A DNA stretch of 64,000 nucleotides from Chloroflexota bacterium (lineage in GTDB: Bacteria; Chloroflexota; Anaerolineae; Promineifilales; Promineifilaceae), in the NCBI GenBank assembly GCA_024277135.1, contig JAJRVV010000102.1, positions 1 through 64,000 of the forward strand, given 5' to 3'. The notes under the pieces are model-generated. The model worked only from the letters and a program-made list of their open reading frames with translations, ran no database searches and was not told where the DNA came from. How positions within the stretch are numbered: the stretch's first letter is position 1; every line of letters starts with the position of its first letter. Below are positions 25,225-33,704 of this stretch, one piece after another. A program made the position numbers and the translations under genes.

Positions 25225-25986
25225 TCACATTCCCATGGCCACGGCCGTCTCCAACAACCTCTTCATCTTCTCCCTCACCCACTTTTGATCTGGCGTAGGC
25301 TGCCAACGGCCGCCCGCCAACGAATCGCTGACCACCACCCCGGCCGCCGCTGCTGCGCCTCGCGCCTGGGCTACGGCAAACAATGCCGCCGCTTCCATCT
25401 CCACGGCCAACGCGCCCAGGGCCACCGCTTCGGCCGCGCCGCTCGCCGTTTCTCGGTATGGGGTGTTGGTTGTCCATATATTGCCTACACGAAAATCATG
25501 GCCTCGTCCCTGCAACGCCGACTGCCACGAAGTTAGTAAACGGCCGTCCGCCGCCGCCAACTCCCCCGGCGGCAGATAATGCGCCGACACCCCATCCTGC
25601 CGCACCGCCCCCGCCGCCAGCAGTATATCGCCCGCCGCCAAATCGGCCGTCAACCCGCCGCAGGTACCTACTCCGATGAACTGTTTGGCCCCCCACTCCG
25701 CCAACTCCTCCACCAACACCCCCCCCACCGGCCCGCCTATGCCAAACCGGGAAGCAAGAGCCACCCGGCCGTTCAGTCGCCGCAGCCGGTGTAAATCCCC
25801 AAAAAAGCCGCCAATTCGCCGGCCCCGCCACTTCTTCACCCCCCAATCAGCCAGCCAGGGCTGGTAGCAGAAAATCACCCGCTCCGGAGGATTTCCAACC
25901 GGCCCCTGCCCCACCTTTCGCCGGTAAGCTAACGACTGCGCGGCCGTCAAAATCCCATTTTCGCTTAAAAATTTTCCTATCATCAT
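25225..25986 (-). CDS. Nucleoside phosphorylase (PNP/UDP family)
   Basis: A 253-residue protein. It has the family core: a phosphate-binding and purine-site segment FIGVGTCGGLTADLAAGDIL and the ribose-binding signature VEMEAAALFAVAQARG near residue 195. It resembles uridine phosphorylase-type enzymes that cleave nucleosides with phosphate. The N-terminal half contains VALASRFGIGGPVGGVLVEE, the usual GxGxP-like loop in altered form. Two ATG codons stand in tandem at the start (MMIGKF). It probably serves nucleoside salvage and is not clearly linked to its glycan and MFS neighbours. Confidence 0.85.
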   Translation of the reverse strand: MMIGKFLSENGILTAAQSLAYRRKVGQGPVGNPPERVIFCYQPWLADWGVKKWRGRRIGGFFGDLHRLRRLNGRVALASRFGIGGPVGGVLVEELAEWGAKQFIGVGTCGGLTADLAAGDILLAAGAVRQDGVSAHYLPPGELAAADGRLLTSWQSALQGRGHDFRVGNIWTTNTPYRETASGAAEAVALGALAVEMEAAALFAVAQARGAAAAAGVVVSDSLAGGRWQPTPDQKWVREKMKRLLETAVAMGM

Positions 25987-26022
25987 TATCGCTATCCGAA
26001 ATAAAGTTTAATGCAGACGATC

Positions 26023-26048
26023 AAATCCAAAATCGCCAATCCAAAATC
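26023..26048. repeat. AATCCAA-type heptanucleotide repeat
   Basis: Irregular 7-nt units (AATCCAA, AATCGCC, AATCCAA, AATCAC) in the short gap between the nucleoside phosphorylase and MFS genes, reaching into the last codons of the MFS gene. The same unit recurs at 32851-32874 and, on the other strand, at 21039-21062. Confidence 0.65.
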
Positions 26049-27360
26049 ACTTCTCTTTTTGCCGCCAATATCCGGCGACCGCCAACATTTGCAGGAACAG
26101 GAGGGTACAAACGCCATAAACGGCCGTCACTCCCCAGCGGGGCAGCAAAAAAGCGAAGGCCAACGGCGGGCCGATGGCGCTGCCCAAATCCCCCGCCGTG
26201 AACATCACGCCCAGGATGCGGCCTCGTTCCGCTTCTGCGGAAAAATCGCCAGCCAAGGCGGTGGACAACCCCTGATTGCTGCTGCTGGCAACGGCCGTCA
26301 GCGGCAAAGCCAGCAAGAACAGCCACGGATTCCCCCACCACAACAAACCAAACCCAATCACCCCGGCCACCAGCCCCCACAAAACAACCCGCCACCGGCT
26401 GCCTACCCGGTCAGAGGCAGCGCCCAGCATGGGGGTAAACATCACGCTGAAGAAGGTGTTGACCGCCAACGCCATGCCGGTGAGAGAGGAGACGCCGATG
26501 ACCCGGCCGTGTACCATCACCGAATCTCCCCATAAACCGGCCATTAACACGCTAACAGTAGGGATGAACATGCCGGCGATGACAATGCGATTGACGCCCA
26601 ACAAACCGACGGCCGAGATCAACTGCGGTCTACGGCGGAAATTGATCAACAAATTTTGCGTATGCTTCCATTTTTCCGCCCACCAGGCCACATTGATGAC
26701 GGGCAACTGCATCGCAGCAGCCGCGGCGTTACCTCCTGTTTCCGGCAGCAACGCCCAAGCGATCAGCGCCCCCAACAAGTTCAGGGCGGCGGCGACGGCC
26801 ATGGCCGCGTGAAACCCCAGCCAATCCGTCAACACGCCGCCGGACAATGCCCCCGTCGCCGCGCCGGAGAAAAAGGAAATCTGGTAGAAACCAACCCAGC
26901 GCCCCCGATTGTTGCCATCTGAAATATCAAAAATGATGGCGTTGCCTGCCACCCAAATGCCAGACCAGGCAATGCCCCACAACAAGCGGCCCAGCAGCAG
27001 CGGCCAAAAGCCGACGGCGAGGGCGTAAAACGCGGTGGAAATAGCCCCCAAAAACAGCGCGGGGACGAACAGACGGCGGCGCGGCCAACGGTCACACAAC
27101 CAACCCAGGGCGTTGTTGCTGAACAGGCGGATAAAGCGATTGGCGGAGAGCAGGATGCCGACGGCGGCCAGCAAAACGCCAGCTTGCTCGGTGTGGGTGG
27201 GCAGCACCGTGTACAAGGCGGTGTCGCCCAAAAGGGACAGCCCCGTGCCCAAGCTGACAGCCCAGATCACGCGCTGGGGCGAGATGGCGGCGTCCAGGTT
27301 CGCAGTCCGGCTCTCTTTTGGGGGGACGTGAGACATGGTGGGGGATGGTAACACACTCAT
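26047..27360 (-). CDS. MFS transporter
   Basis: A protein of about 437 residues with twelve predicted TM segments. The loop after TM2 carries LGWLCDRWPRRRLFVP, the classic MFS motif A position (G-x-x-x-D-R-x-x-R-R), and the mirrored loop in the second half is MLGAASDRVGSRWRVV. Substrates cannot be told; the pattern is of a drug or metabolite exporter. The start is uncertain: ATG at 27360 (MSVLP) or at 27336 (MSHVPP). Longer frames run back through the terminator at 27373-27410 and are unlikely to be translated. Confidence 0.82.
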   Translation of the reverse strand: MSVLPSPTMSHVPPKESRTANLDAAISPQRVIWAVSLGTGLSLLGDTALYTVLPTHTEQAGVLLAAVGILLSANRFIRLFSNNALGWLCDRWPRRRLFVPALFLGAISTAFYALAVGFWPLLLGRLLWGIAWSGIWVAGNAIIFDISDGNNRGRWVGFYQISFFSGAATGALSGGVLTDWLGFHAAMAVAAALNLLGALIAWALLPETGGNAAAAAMQLPVINVAWWAEKWKHTQNLLINFRRRPQLISAVGLLGVNRIVIAGMFIPTVSVLMAGLWGDSVMVHGRVIGVSSLTGMALAVNTFFSVMFTPMLGAASDRVGSRWRVVLWGLVAGVIGFGLLWWGNPWLFLLALPLTAVASSSNQGLSTALAGDFSAEAERGRILGVMFTAGDLGSAIGPPLAFAFLLPRWGVTAVYGVCTLLFLQMLAVAGYWRQKEK

Positions 27361-27372
27361 TCCCCTGGGCAC

Positions 27373-27410
27373 AAAAAAACGGCCGTTCTCGCGGGAGAGA
27401 CGGCCGTTTT
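27373..27410 (-). terminator. Rho-independent terminator built from two ACGGCCGT octamers
   Basis: AAAACGGCCGT (27376-27386) pairs with ACGGCCGTTTT (27400-27410), and the loop side adds TCTC/GAGA. On the minus strand seven T follow the stem. It lies 27 nt after the CBS gene stop and ends that transcript before the MFS gene. Confidence 0.85.
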
Positions 27411-27436
27411 CAATTGGCAGATTTTGAGCAGACAGA

Positions 27437-27877
27437 TCAGGCGCGGCTGCCCACCTCTTCATTAAACCAGGCGATCAAAATGCGAAAAATATCTGATTCG
27501 GTGATGATGCCCACCAGGTTATTGTCATCATCCACCACCGGCAGCGCGCCAATGCGGTTGTTATAGAGCAGCGTCGCCGCCGTTTTGATAGTGTCATTGG
27601 GGCCAATGGTGGTCACATCGGCCGTCATGATTTCTTTCACCGTCAACTTAGCCAGCAGGTAATTAATTTCCCACACATTCAGCGACGTGGCATCCGAAGG
27701 TTCTGCCTGCCGCACATCGCTGCGGGTGATGATACCCACCACATTGCCGTTTTCACACACCGGCATCCGGCGAATCTTGTTGCTCCGCATCAATTTGTGG
27801 GCTTCCAGCATGGGCATATCGGGGCTGGCGGTCACCACATCAGCGACCATCCAATCTTTGACGAGTAAATTTTTCAT
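27437..27877 (-). CDS. Two-CBS-domain protein
   Basis: A 146-residue protein made of a CBS pair (Bateman module): CBS1 about 7-60 (MVADVVTASPDMPMLEA, RRMPVCENGNVVGIITRSD) and CBS2 about 79-137 (IMTADVTTIGPNDTIKTAAT, GALPVVDDDNNLVGIITESD). Such stand-alone modules bind adenine nucleotides and regulate partner proteins by contact. AAGGAG 8 nt before the ATG is a good ribosome binding site, and a terminator follows directly, so the gene is probably monocistronic. The target is unknown. Confidence 0.92.
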   Translation of the reverse strand: MKNLLVKDWMVADVVTASPDMPMLEAHKLMRSNKIRRMPVCENGNVVGIITRSDVRQAEPSDATSLNVWEINYLLAKLTVKEIMTADVTTIGPNDTIKTAATLLYNNRIGALPVVDDDNNLVGIITESDIFRILIAWFNEEVGSRA

Positions 27878-27992
27878 AAGGAAATTCTCCTTTTCCCTTT
27901 TAGTTTTAGTTGGTAATTCACGGGACTTACCAGATCATTGTAACATAAAATTCAGGGAAGCGAGTCATCATTTTTCGTGATATTTGTCACCA

Positions 27993-28703
27993 TCAAAGGC
28001 CGAGATAGGCGGCGCGTACATGCTCGTTGTTCATCAAATCGCGGCTTTTCCCTTCCAATTCCACCTTTCCCTGCGCCAGAACAAACCCATAATCGCTGAC
28101 GGCCAGCGCCATTTGCACATTTTGCTCCACCAGCAACATCGTGATCCCTTCTTTCTTGAGTCGTTTGAGCGATTGGAACAAGTCTAACACCAGCACTGGC
28201 GCTAAACCGAGGGAAAGTTCGTCAATCATCAACACTTTAGGTTCAGCCATGATGCCGCGTGCGACGGCCAGCATTTGCTGTTCGCCACCGCTCAACGTGC
28301 CCGCTTTCTGGTCTCGCCGCTCTTTGAGTCGGGGAAACATCTCGTAAACCCGCTCCAAGTTGCGGGCGGTGTGCGGCCGTGCCCGTTTGGGTGAAGCGCC
28401 CATCTCCAGGTTTTCTTCTACGCTCATGTCTGTGAACAACTGCCGCCCTTCCGGCACCAAAATCAAACCCATATCTGCTTTGGCATGGGCCGAGACTTTA
28501 CTCACATCCTCCCCTTCAAACCAAACCGACCCTTCCCAGGGAGACAGCAATCCCATCACGGTGCGCAGCATGGTCGTTTTACCGGCGCCGTTGGCGCCCA
28601 CGAGCGAGGTCAGTTTTCCTTGCTCCAGTGTCATGGTGGCGCCCCAAAGAATCTGGACTTCGCCATAACCGGAAGCTACGTCTCGAATTTCTAGTATCGC
28701 CAT
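27993..28703 (-). CDS. livF: Branched-chain amino acid-type ABC importer ATPase LivF
   Basis: A 236-residue ATPase. Walker A GANGAGKT is at 36-43, signature LSGGEQQMLAVAR near 137, and Walker B VLMIDELSLGLAP near 158. The C-terminus VSDYGFVLAQGKVELEG and length match LivF. It is the last gene of a complete livK-H-M-G-F set on the minus strand; its ATG overlaps the livG stop by one nucleotide. The transporter class moves branched-chain amino acids, but urea, amides and short fatty acid relatives exist, so the substrate is inferred only at class level. Confidence 0.93.
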   Translation of the reverse strand: MAILEIRDVASGYGEVQILWGATMTLEQGKLTSLVGANGAGKTTMLRTVMGLLSPWEGSVWFEGEDVSKVSAHAKADMGLILVPEGRQLFTDMSVEENLEMGASPKRARPHTARNLERVYEMFPRLKERRDQKAGTLSGGEQQMLAVARGIMAEPKVLMIDELSLGLAPVLVLDLFQSLKRLKKEGITMLLVEQNVQMALAVSDYGFVLAQGKVELEGKSRDLMNNEHVRAAYLGL

Positions 28704-29470
28704 TATTCTGCCCTCACAAATTCGTCGTCGTCCTGCATCAGTCGCTCGGCCAGTTTTGGATCGCCCAGGTAAGCCTCGATCACCTTCTCATTATTGGCGA
28801 CTTCTTCCGGGGTGCCTTCAGCAATTTGACAGCCGTAATCCAGCACAATGATCCGCTCCGACACGTTCATCACGGCGTGCATCACATGCTCAATCATGAT
28901 GATGGTGATGCCTCGGTTCCGAATTTTACGCACGATTTCGACCATCCCGGCGATTTCAGAGGGATTCAACCCGGCCAGCACTTCATCCAACAGCATGAGA
29001 TACGGTCGTGACGCCAATGCCCGCGCCATCTCCAGCCGCTTTTTCTGACCCACGTTCAAACTGCTGGCTAACTGGTCAGCCCGATCCGCCAAACCAACAA
29101 ACTCCATCACTTCCTCGGCGATGTCGCCCGCTTTGCCCAAGGAGTGATTTTCCCGGCCAAAGCAAGCGCCCACCATCACATTTTCGCGGACGGAGATTTC
29201 GTTTAACGGCCGTACAATTTGGTGCGTCCGGGCCAACCCGGCGCGGGCCATCTCATACGTCTTCATCCCGGCCGTTTGCTTGCCATTAAACAACACCCGG
29301 CCCTCATTCGGCGTGTACACCCCATTAATCACGTTAAACAGCGTCGTCTTCCCCGCCCCATTCGGGCCAATCAATCCCAAAATCTGGCCTTGCGGCAAAT
29401 CAAACGTCACATCCGTCAACGCTTGCAGGCCGCCAAACAGTTTACTTACGCCTTCAACCTGCAAAATCAT
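28703..29470 (-). CDS. livG: Branched-chain amino acid-type ABC importer ATPase LivG
   Basis: A 255-residue ATPase with Walker A GPNGAGKT (35-42), signature LNVGQKKRLEMARA (an LSxGQ variant) and Walker B YLMLLDEVLAGLNP. The LivG-specific C-terminus IIVLDYGCQIAEGTPEEV is present. GGAGG 8 nt before the ATG is the ribosome binding site, and the start overlaps the livM stop as ATGA. It pairs with LivF to energise LivH-LivM. Confidence 0.93.
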   Translation of the reverse strand: MILQVEGVSKLFGGLQALTDVTFDLPQGQILGLIGPNGAGKTTLFNVINGVYTPNEGRVLFNGKQTAGMKTYEMARAGLARTHQIVRPLNEISVRENVMVGACFGRENHSLGKAGDIAEEVMEFVGLADRADQLASSLNVGQKKRLEMARALASRPYLMLLDEVLAGLNPSEIAGMVEIVRKIRNRGITIIMIEHVMHAVMNVSERIIVLDYGCQIAEGTPEEVANNEKVIEAYLGDPKLAERLMQDDDEFVRAE

Positions 29471-30438
29471 TGTAATATCCTCCGCGATTTCGGGAACCGG
29501 TTTCGCACCCAGCCCACGACGCCGGCCGGCACAAACAACACAATCCCCAACAGCAACGCGCCGGCCACCGCCAATTGAATATCCTTGAAGAAACGACTCG
29601 TCAGCAGCAAACCGCGCATCCGCTGGTAGCCGGCGCCGCCTAGAATCGGCCCCAGCACCGTTCCCTGGCCGCCCAACATCACCATCACGATCATCTCAAT
29701 CGAAAGATGCAGCCGGAAAGCCGGGGCCGGTTCGATATTTCCGTTTTTGAAGAAGAAAAGCGCCCCCAAAATGCCGGGGAACAACGCCGACAACACATAC
29801 GCCCATGTTTTGGCGTTGGGCGCCGCTACCCCCATCACTTCGGCTGCGTCTTCATCTTCCCGAATCGCCAGCAAACCGAGGCCGAATTTAGAAGTGCGCA
29901 CCAGATAGCTGACAATGATAACCGCCATCGTCAACGCCACCAGAACATAAAAGCTCATCCACAAAGCTTCCCGCGCGCCGCCATATGCCTTATAAACTGA
30001 GAAATTCAAGGTCATGCCCACCGGGCCGCCAAATAAGCCGAAATTATTGATGAAAGCCCGAATCGCCTCGTTGACGCCAATAGTCGCCAGAGCAAAATAG
30101 CCGCCGCGCAAGCGCAAAATCGCTTTACCCAACAAAAAAGCCACCAGAGCGCTGGCCAGACCGCCGGCCAACATCGACGGCCACAACGACCACTCTTGCG
30201 CGCTCATCAGATAAAACCCGACGTAACCGCCCAGACCAAAATAAACCACATGACCAAAGCTGACGTAGCCGGTATATCCCAAAAAGATATTCAGGCTGGA
30301 AGCCAACGCCACCGACAGCAGCATGGTAAAGGCTTCTTCACGGGTGATGTCTTTACCAGTAATAACTGGCCAGAGGGCCAAAGCCAAAACGGCCGTGAGC
30401 GAAATGATTAAGCCAAGATAATTACGCCACCCTTTCAT
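29467..30438 (-). CDS. livM: Branched-chain amino acid-type ABC importer permease LivM
   Basis: A 323-residue permease with about nine to ten TM segments. The TM region GYTGYVSFGHVVYFGLGGYV and the EAA-like loop LAIREDEDAAEVMGVAAPNAKTWAY (split over two stretches) are typical of the LivM subgroup. The protein is translationally coupled to both neighbours by ATGA overlaps. It forms the membrane pore with LivH. Confidence 0.92.
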   Translation of the reverse strand: MKGWRNYLGLIISLTAVLALALWPVITGKDITREEAFTMLLSVALASSLNIFLGYTGYVSFGHVVYFGLGGYVGFYLMSAQEWSLWPSMLAGGLASALVAFLLGKAILRLRGGYFALATIGVNEAIRAFINNFGLFGGPVGMTLNFSVYKAYGGAREALWMSFYVLVALTMAVIIVSYLVRTSKFGLGLLAIREDEDAAEVMGVAAPNAKTWAYVLSALFPGILGALFFFKNGNIEPAPAFRLHLSIEMIVMVMLGGQGTVLGPILGGAGYQRMRGLLLTSRFFKDIQLAVAGALLLGIVLFVPAGVVGWVRNRFPKSRRILQ

Positions 30439-31292
30439 TTTTTCGCTCCAAATATCCCAGAGGGGCGAACCAGCAGGATGAGAACAAACAGGATGAACTC
30501 AAGAACTGGCACCCAGGTAGTGGGCATGAAGGTGGGGATAATGCCTTCCATCACGCCTAAAATCAAGCCGCCAAACAAAGCCCCAATCGGGTTTCCCAAA
30601 CCGCCCAACACACCAATGACAAAACTTTTCAGCTCATAAACCCCGCCGGCCAAAATGGTGAAGGGAAAGAAGGTGGCAATCAACGCCCCGGCAATGGCGG
30701 CCAACATCGTGCCCAACCCAAAGCTGAGGGCCAGGATGCGGGTGGAGGGAACGCCCATCAATTCGGCGGCGTCCCGGTTATTAGCCACCGCCCGCACATA
30801 ACGGCCGGGGCGGGTTCGGTGCAGGAAGAAGTACAAAGCGCCTGTCACCAACAGCGCCACTAATGCAGCCACCAGGCGGGTTCCCAACATAGTAATTGGG
30901 CCTACGGTGACGCTGCCCATTGTAAAATCTACATTGCGGGGAGAAGCGCTGAAAACGGCCGTGCCCAGGCCGATGATAATCATGTTGACCGCAAACGTCG
31001 CCAGCAACGTAGACAAATGCGGGGCATTAATCACACGATGCACCGCTACGTAATAAATCACAACCCCCAGCAGCAATCCGATACCAGCGACTAAAATCAA
31101 CGCAATGTATGGATGCAAACCCAGGCCGGTCACAATAAGATAGACGCCAAACATACCAACGGCAATCACGGGGCCATGCGCCAGATTAATCACATTCATG
31201 ACGCCCCAGATTAAGGTTAGTCCCATGGCAGCCACGCCATAAACAAAGCCCAGGAGCAGGCCATCAATGATAGAAGCAAATAAAAAATCCAT
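30435..31292 (-). CDS. livH: Branched-chain amino acid-type ABC importer permease LivH
   Basis: A 285-residue permease; the ATG at 31292 is chosen because AAGGAGGATCG stands about 5 nt before it, whereas a longer frame to 31325 lacks one and would run into the terminator stem region. It begins MDFLFASIIDGLLLGFVYGV with about eight TM segments. The loop VRAVANNRDAAELMGVPSTR is the ABC-ATPase contact loop of LivH. The gene is separated from livK by a hairpin and T-run, so its expression should be lower than that of the binding protein. Confidence 0.92.
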   Translation of the reverse strand: MDFLFASIIDGLLLGFVYGVAAMGLTLIWGVMNVINLAHGPVIAVGMFGVYLIVTGLGLHPYIALILVAGIGLLLGVVIYYVAVHRVINAPHLSTLLATFAVNMIIIGLGTAVFSASPRNVDFTMGSVTVGPITMLGTRLVAALVALLVTGALYFFLHRTRPGRYVRAVANNRDAAELMGVPSTRILALSFGLGTMLAAIAGALIATFFPFTILAGGVYELKSFVIGVLGGLGNPIGALFGGLILGVMEGIIPTFMPTTWVPVLEFILFVLILLVRPSGIFGAKK

Positions 31293-31307
31293 TCGATCCT
31301 CCTTCAT

Positions 31308-31344
31308 AAAAATCCCCGTAGGCACAATAAGCGCCTACGGGGAT
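31308..31344 (-). terminator. Intra-operon terminator/attenuator between livK and livH
   Basis: ATCCCCGTAGGC (31312-31323) pairs perfectly over 12 bp with GCCTACGGGGAT (31333-31344) around a 9-nt loop. On the minus strand five T follow. It lies 22 nt after the livK stop and just before the livH ribosome binding site, and probably lets part of the transcripts through. Confidence 0.85.
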
Positions 31345-31365
31345 CAAGGCGGGTCAAGTCATACC

Positions 31366-32748
31366 TTACTCCATCGGGTAGATGGTGTCGGCAGTGGCCC
31401 CGGCCGCAGGCCAGACCACTTGTTTCATCAAATTACCATCTGCATCACGCTGCCATTGGATATAAATCATGGAGTGTCCAATCTGCAAGCCGTGCAGTTC
31501 AGCGCTGGTATCAAATTTGATGTTACCGTAGAAGGTAAGCAGATCCATATTTTCCAACGCTGCCCGTACCGCTTCCGGATCAGTGGAGTCGGCGTCCACA
31601 ATCGCTTTTTGCAGGATCAGTCCAGCCGCATAACCGCCGGCCGAATGATAGGATGGTTCTTCGCCGTTGTAAGCGGACTCATAACCGGCTACAAATTCAT
31701 CGCCCGACGGGCCAAACCAATCCAGGCCAGCTTCGGCCGCAGATTCCGGGGTAAAGGCGGCCAGGGGTTCCCATTGGCTGGGGCCAATCACGCCATAAGC
31801 GGCATCGCCCAAATCGGCGAAATCGGGTTCCGGCGGAGCCACCAATAAGGTCAAGAAGTTGATGCCCACGCCTTTTTCACTAATCTGGCGGGCAAACGTG
31901 CTGCCATCCTGGAAGTGGCCGCCGCCGAGAATCGCTTCCGGATCCGCATCCTGAATTTTGTTGATGAAAGGAGAGAAATCAGTCGTTTCCGGGTCGTACC
32001 CTTCGAACAAGACGATGTCATATCCCAATTCCTCAGCATATACTTTGGCCGCTTCCACCACAGTGGTGGAGAATTTGCTGTTTTCGTAAACAAACGCCAA
32101 CTTGGAGACATTGGGGTCTATCTGGCGCAGCAGATCAATCGCGCCCGTCAGGTAACGACTGGCAGGGGTGTATGCCTGATAAACCATGGTGTACCCCTGT
32201 TTGTACACCGAGTCAGACGCGGCGCCGGTGGTAATCATCACTTTGCCATACTGCTCGGCGATCACGGCCGACGCGGCCGTCAGGCCGCTGGAATAGGGGC
32301 TGATGAGGAAGTCTGCTTCATCTTCCGTCGCCAATCGGGTGTATAGTTCCTGCACCCGGTCAGAGTTGCTCTCATCGTCATAAGTAACGGAATCGAACAT
32401 CACTTTGGTGCCGTCGCTCAATTCGATGCCGCCGGCGTTGTTGACGTCATCCATCCACTGCGTCAAACCATTCACCTGACGAGTAGAGGATACGTTCAGC
32501 TTGCCCGTTTGTGAAGCGGTGAAACCGATGGTCAGAGTCACTTCTTTCGCTTCCGGGGCTGCGGCCGTGTTGTCCGTTGTGTCTGCGGCCGTGTTGTCCG
32601 TTGTGTCTGCGGCCGTATTGTCCGTTGTGTCTGCGGCCGTATCGTCCGGGGTGTCCGTGGCGCTATCTTCTGTATCGCCGCCACAAGCCGCTAACACCAA
32701 ACTCAACATAAGTAAAACCAGTAAGAAAAGGGTAAATGTGCGTTTCAT
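31366..32748 (-). CDS. livK: Substrate-binding lipoprotein of the Liv-type ABC importer
   Basis: A 460-residue periplasmic-binding-protein type I (Peripla_BP_6/LivK) protein. The signal peptide MKRTFTLFLLVLLMLSLVLA ends in the lipobox LVLAAC, so it should be lipid-anchored on the cell surface. Residues about 23-66 are a low-complexity Asp/Thr linker encoded by a 24-bp tandem repeat. The folded part starts VTLTIGFTASQTGKLN and contains the type I hinge pattern (KVMITTGAASDSVY, KLAFVYENSKFSTTVV). AAAGGAGGAC before the ATG is a strong ribosome binding site. The ligand is not certain; leucine-type amino acids, amides or related compounds are possible. Confidence 0.92.
   Translation of the reverse strand: MKRTFTLFLLVLLMLSLVLAACGGDTEDSATDTPDDTAADTTDNTAADTTDNTAADTTDNTAAAPEAKEVTLTIGFTASQTGKLNVSSTRQVNGLTQWMDDVNNAGGIELSDGTKVMFDSVTYDDESNSDRVQELYTRLATEDEADFLISPYSSGLTAASAVIAEQYGKVMITTGAASDSVYKQGYTMVYQAYTPASRYLTGAIDLLRQIDPNVSKLAFVYENSKFSTTVVEAAKVYAEELGYDIVLFEGYDPETTDFSPFINKIQDADPEAILGGGHFQDGSTFARQISEKGVGINFLTLLVAPPEPDFADLGDAAYGVIGPSQWEPLAAFTPESAAEAGLDWFGPSGDEFVAGYESAYNGEEPSYHSAGGYAAGLILQKAIVDADSTDPEAVRAALENMDLLTFYGNIKFDTSAELHGLQIGHSMIYIQWQRDADGNLMKQVVWPAAGATADTIYPME
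32561..32656. repeat. 24-bp tandem repeat in the livK linker
   Basis: Three near-identical 24-bp units (32561-32584, 32585-32608, 32609-32632) and a diverged fourth. On the minus strand each unit encodes TDNTAADT. The third unit differs from the first two by one base. Copy number may vary between strains, changing the tether length of the lipoprotein. Confidence 0.85.
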
Positions 32749-32850
32749 GATTCGTCCTCCTTAAAGACAAATGAAACTATAGTAGAAACATAAGCCATGG
32801 ATGCTCAGAAAAGATTTTGGAATTAGGAGTAACTTGCCCAAGGGCAACTC

Positions 32851-32874
32851 AATCCAAAATCCAAAATCTAAAAT
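32851..32874. repeat. AATCCAA-type heptanucleotide repeat
   Basis: Units AATCCAA, AATCCAA, AATCTAA, AATC in the 263-nt gap between livK and the response regulator gene. This gap also holds an AGACCTGC-family hairpin at 32975-33009 and AT-rich sequence; I see no gene in it. Confidence 0.7.
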
Positions 32875-32974
32875 CGCGCATCCTATAGCCACTTTAGTTT
32901 AGCCATGAAGCGCAAAAAATGAATAAAGGGAGACGGTCCTATATAAAAAATGTATAAAATCAGGTGGGATTGGG

Positions 32975-33009
32975 AGACCTGCGCGGTTTTGCCAAAACCG
33001 CGCAGGTCT
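32975..33009. repeat. AGACCTGC-family hairpin, perfect 16-bp stem
   Basis: The left arm 32975-32990 (AGACCTGCGCGGTTTT) pairs without mismatch with 32994-33009 around a 3-nt loop. It begins 3 nt after the stop of the response regulator gene on the minus strand. No T-run follows, so it could end transcripts only with Rho or serve as a 3' mRNA stabiliser. Confidence 0.8.
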
Positions 33010-33011
33010 AA

Positions 33012-33704
33012 TCAATTTGCGCTGGAAAAGCAGTAACCGACGCCGCGTTCGGTGCGTAAATAGCGGGGATTGGCCGGGTCGTCTTCGATTTTATGCCGCA
33101 GACGGCCGATATACACGCGCAGATATTCCGTTTCCTGACCATATTCTGGCCCCCACACTTTTTGCAAGATGGCGCGGTGCGGCAGCACCTTGCCCGCCTG
33201 TTCCATCAGGAAAACCAGCAGATCAAATTCGGTGGGGGTCAAGTCCAATTTCTGGCCGCGCAGGGTGATGGCGTGCGCCTCTAAATCAACCGCCAGATCG
33301 CCGCGAACGATGCGCCCTTCCCGCCCCGATGGCAGCGGCTGCATCCGGCGCAAAACTGCCTGAATGCGGGCCAACAATTCCCCCACCCCAAACGGCTTGG
33401 TCAGGTAATCATCCGCCCCCAAGTTGAGCGCCTGAATTTTGTCTTCCTCTTCGCCCAGAGCCGACAAGACGATGATCGGAATCTGAGAAAGCTGGCGAAT
33501 GCGGCGAATGGTCTCCAGCCCGTTCATGTGCGGCATCATCAAGTCCAGAACCACCAGATTGATTTGCTCCGTTTGGAACAGCGCCAACGCTTCCAGACCA
33601 TTGGCGGCAGTGTGTACCTGGAAATTCCGCACTTCCAGGTTGCGGCGCACAAAGTCGCGCAGGGATTTTTCGTCGTCAACCACGAGGACGGCCGTTCTTG
33701 TCAT
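33012..33704 (-). CDS. OmpR/KdpE-type response regulator
   Basis: A 230-residue protein. The receiver (1-120) has D10/D11, phosphoacceptor D54 (LVVLDLMMPHMNG), and K103 (YLTKPFG). The winged helix (about 130-228) has LDLTPTEFDLLVFLMEQ, VYIGRLRHKIEDD and RTERGVGYCF. KdpE-like sequence is strong (HRAILQKVWGPEYG), but no kdp transport genes are nearby, so the target is unknown. The gene overlaps the kinase gene by 4 nt and is clearly its partner. Confidence 0.93.
   Translation of the reverse strand: MTRTAVLVVDDEKSLRDFVRRNLEVRNFQVHTAANGLEALALFQTEQINLVVLDLMMPHMNGLETIRRIRQLSQIPIIVLSALGEEEDKIQALNLGADDYLTKPFGVGELLARIQAVLRRMQPLPSGREGRIVRGDLAVDLEAHAITLRGQKLDLTPTEFDLLVFLMEQAGKVLPHRAILQKVWGPEYGQETEYLRVYIGRLRHKIEDDPANPRYLRTERGVGYCFSSAN

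Noticed and set aside
32561..32656. Possible CRISPR-like direct repeats
   Set aside because: The 24-bp units are directly tandem without spacers and are translated in frame in a lipoprotein linker.
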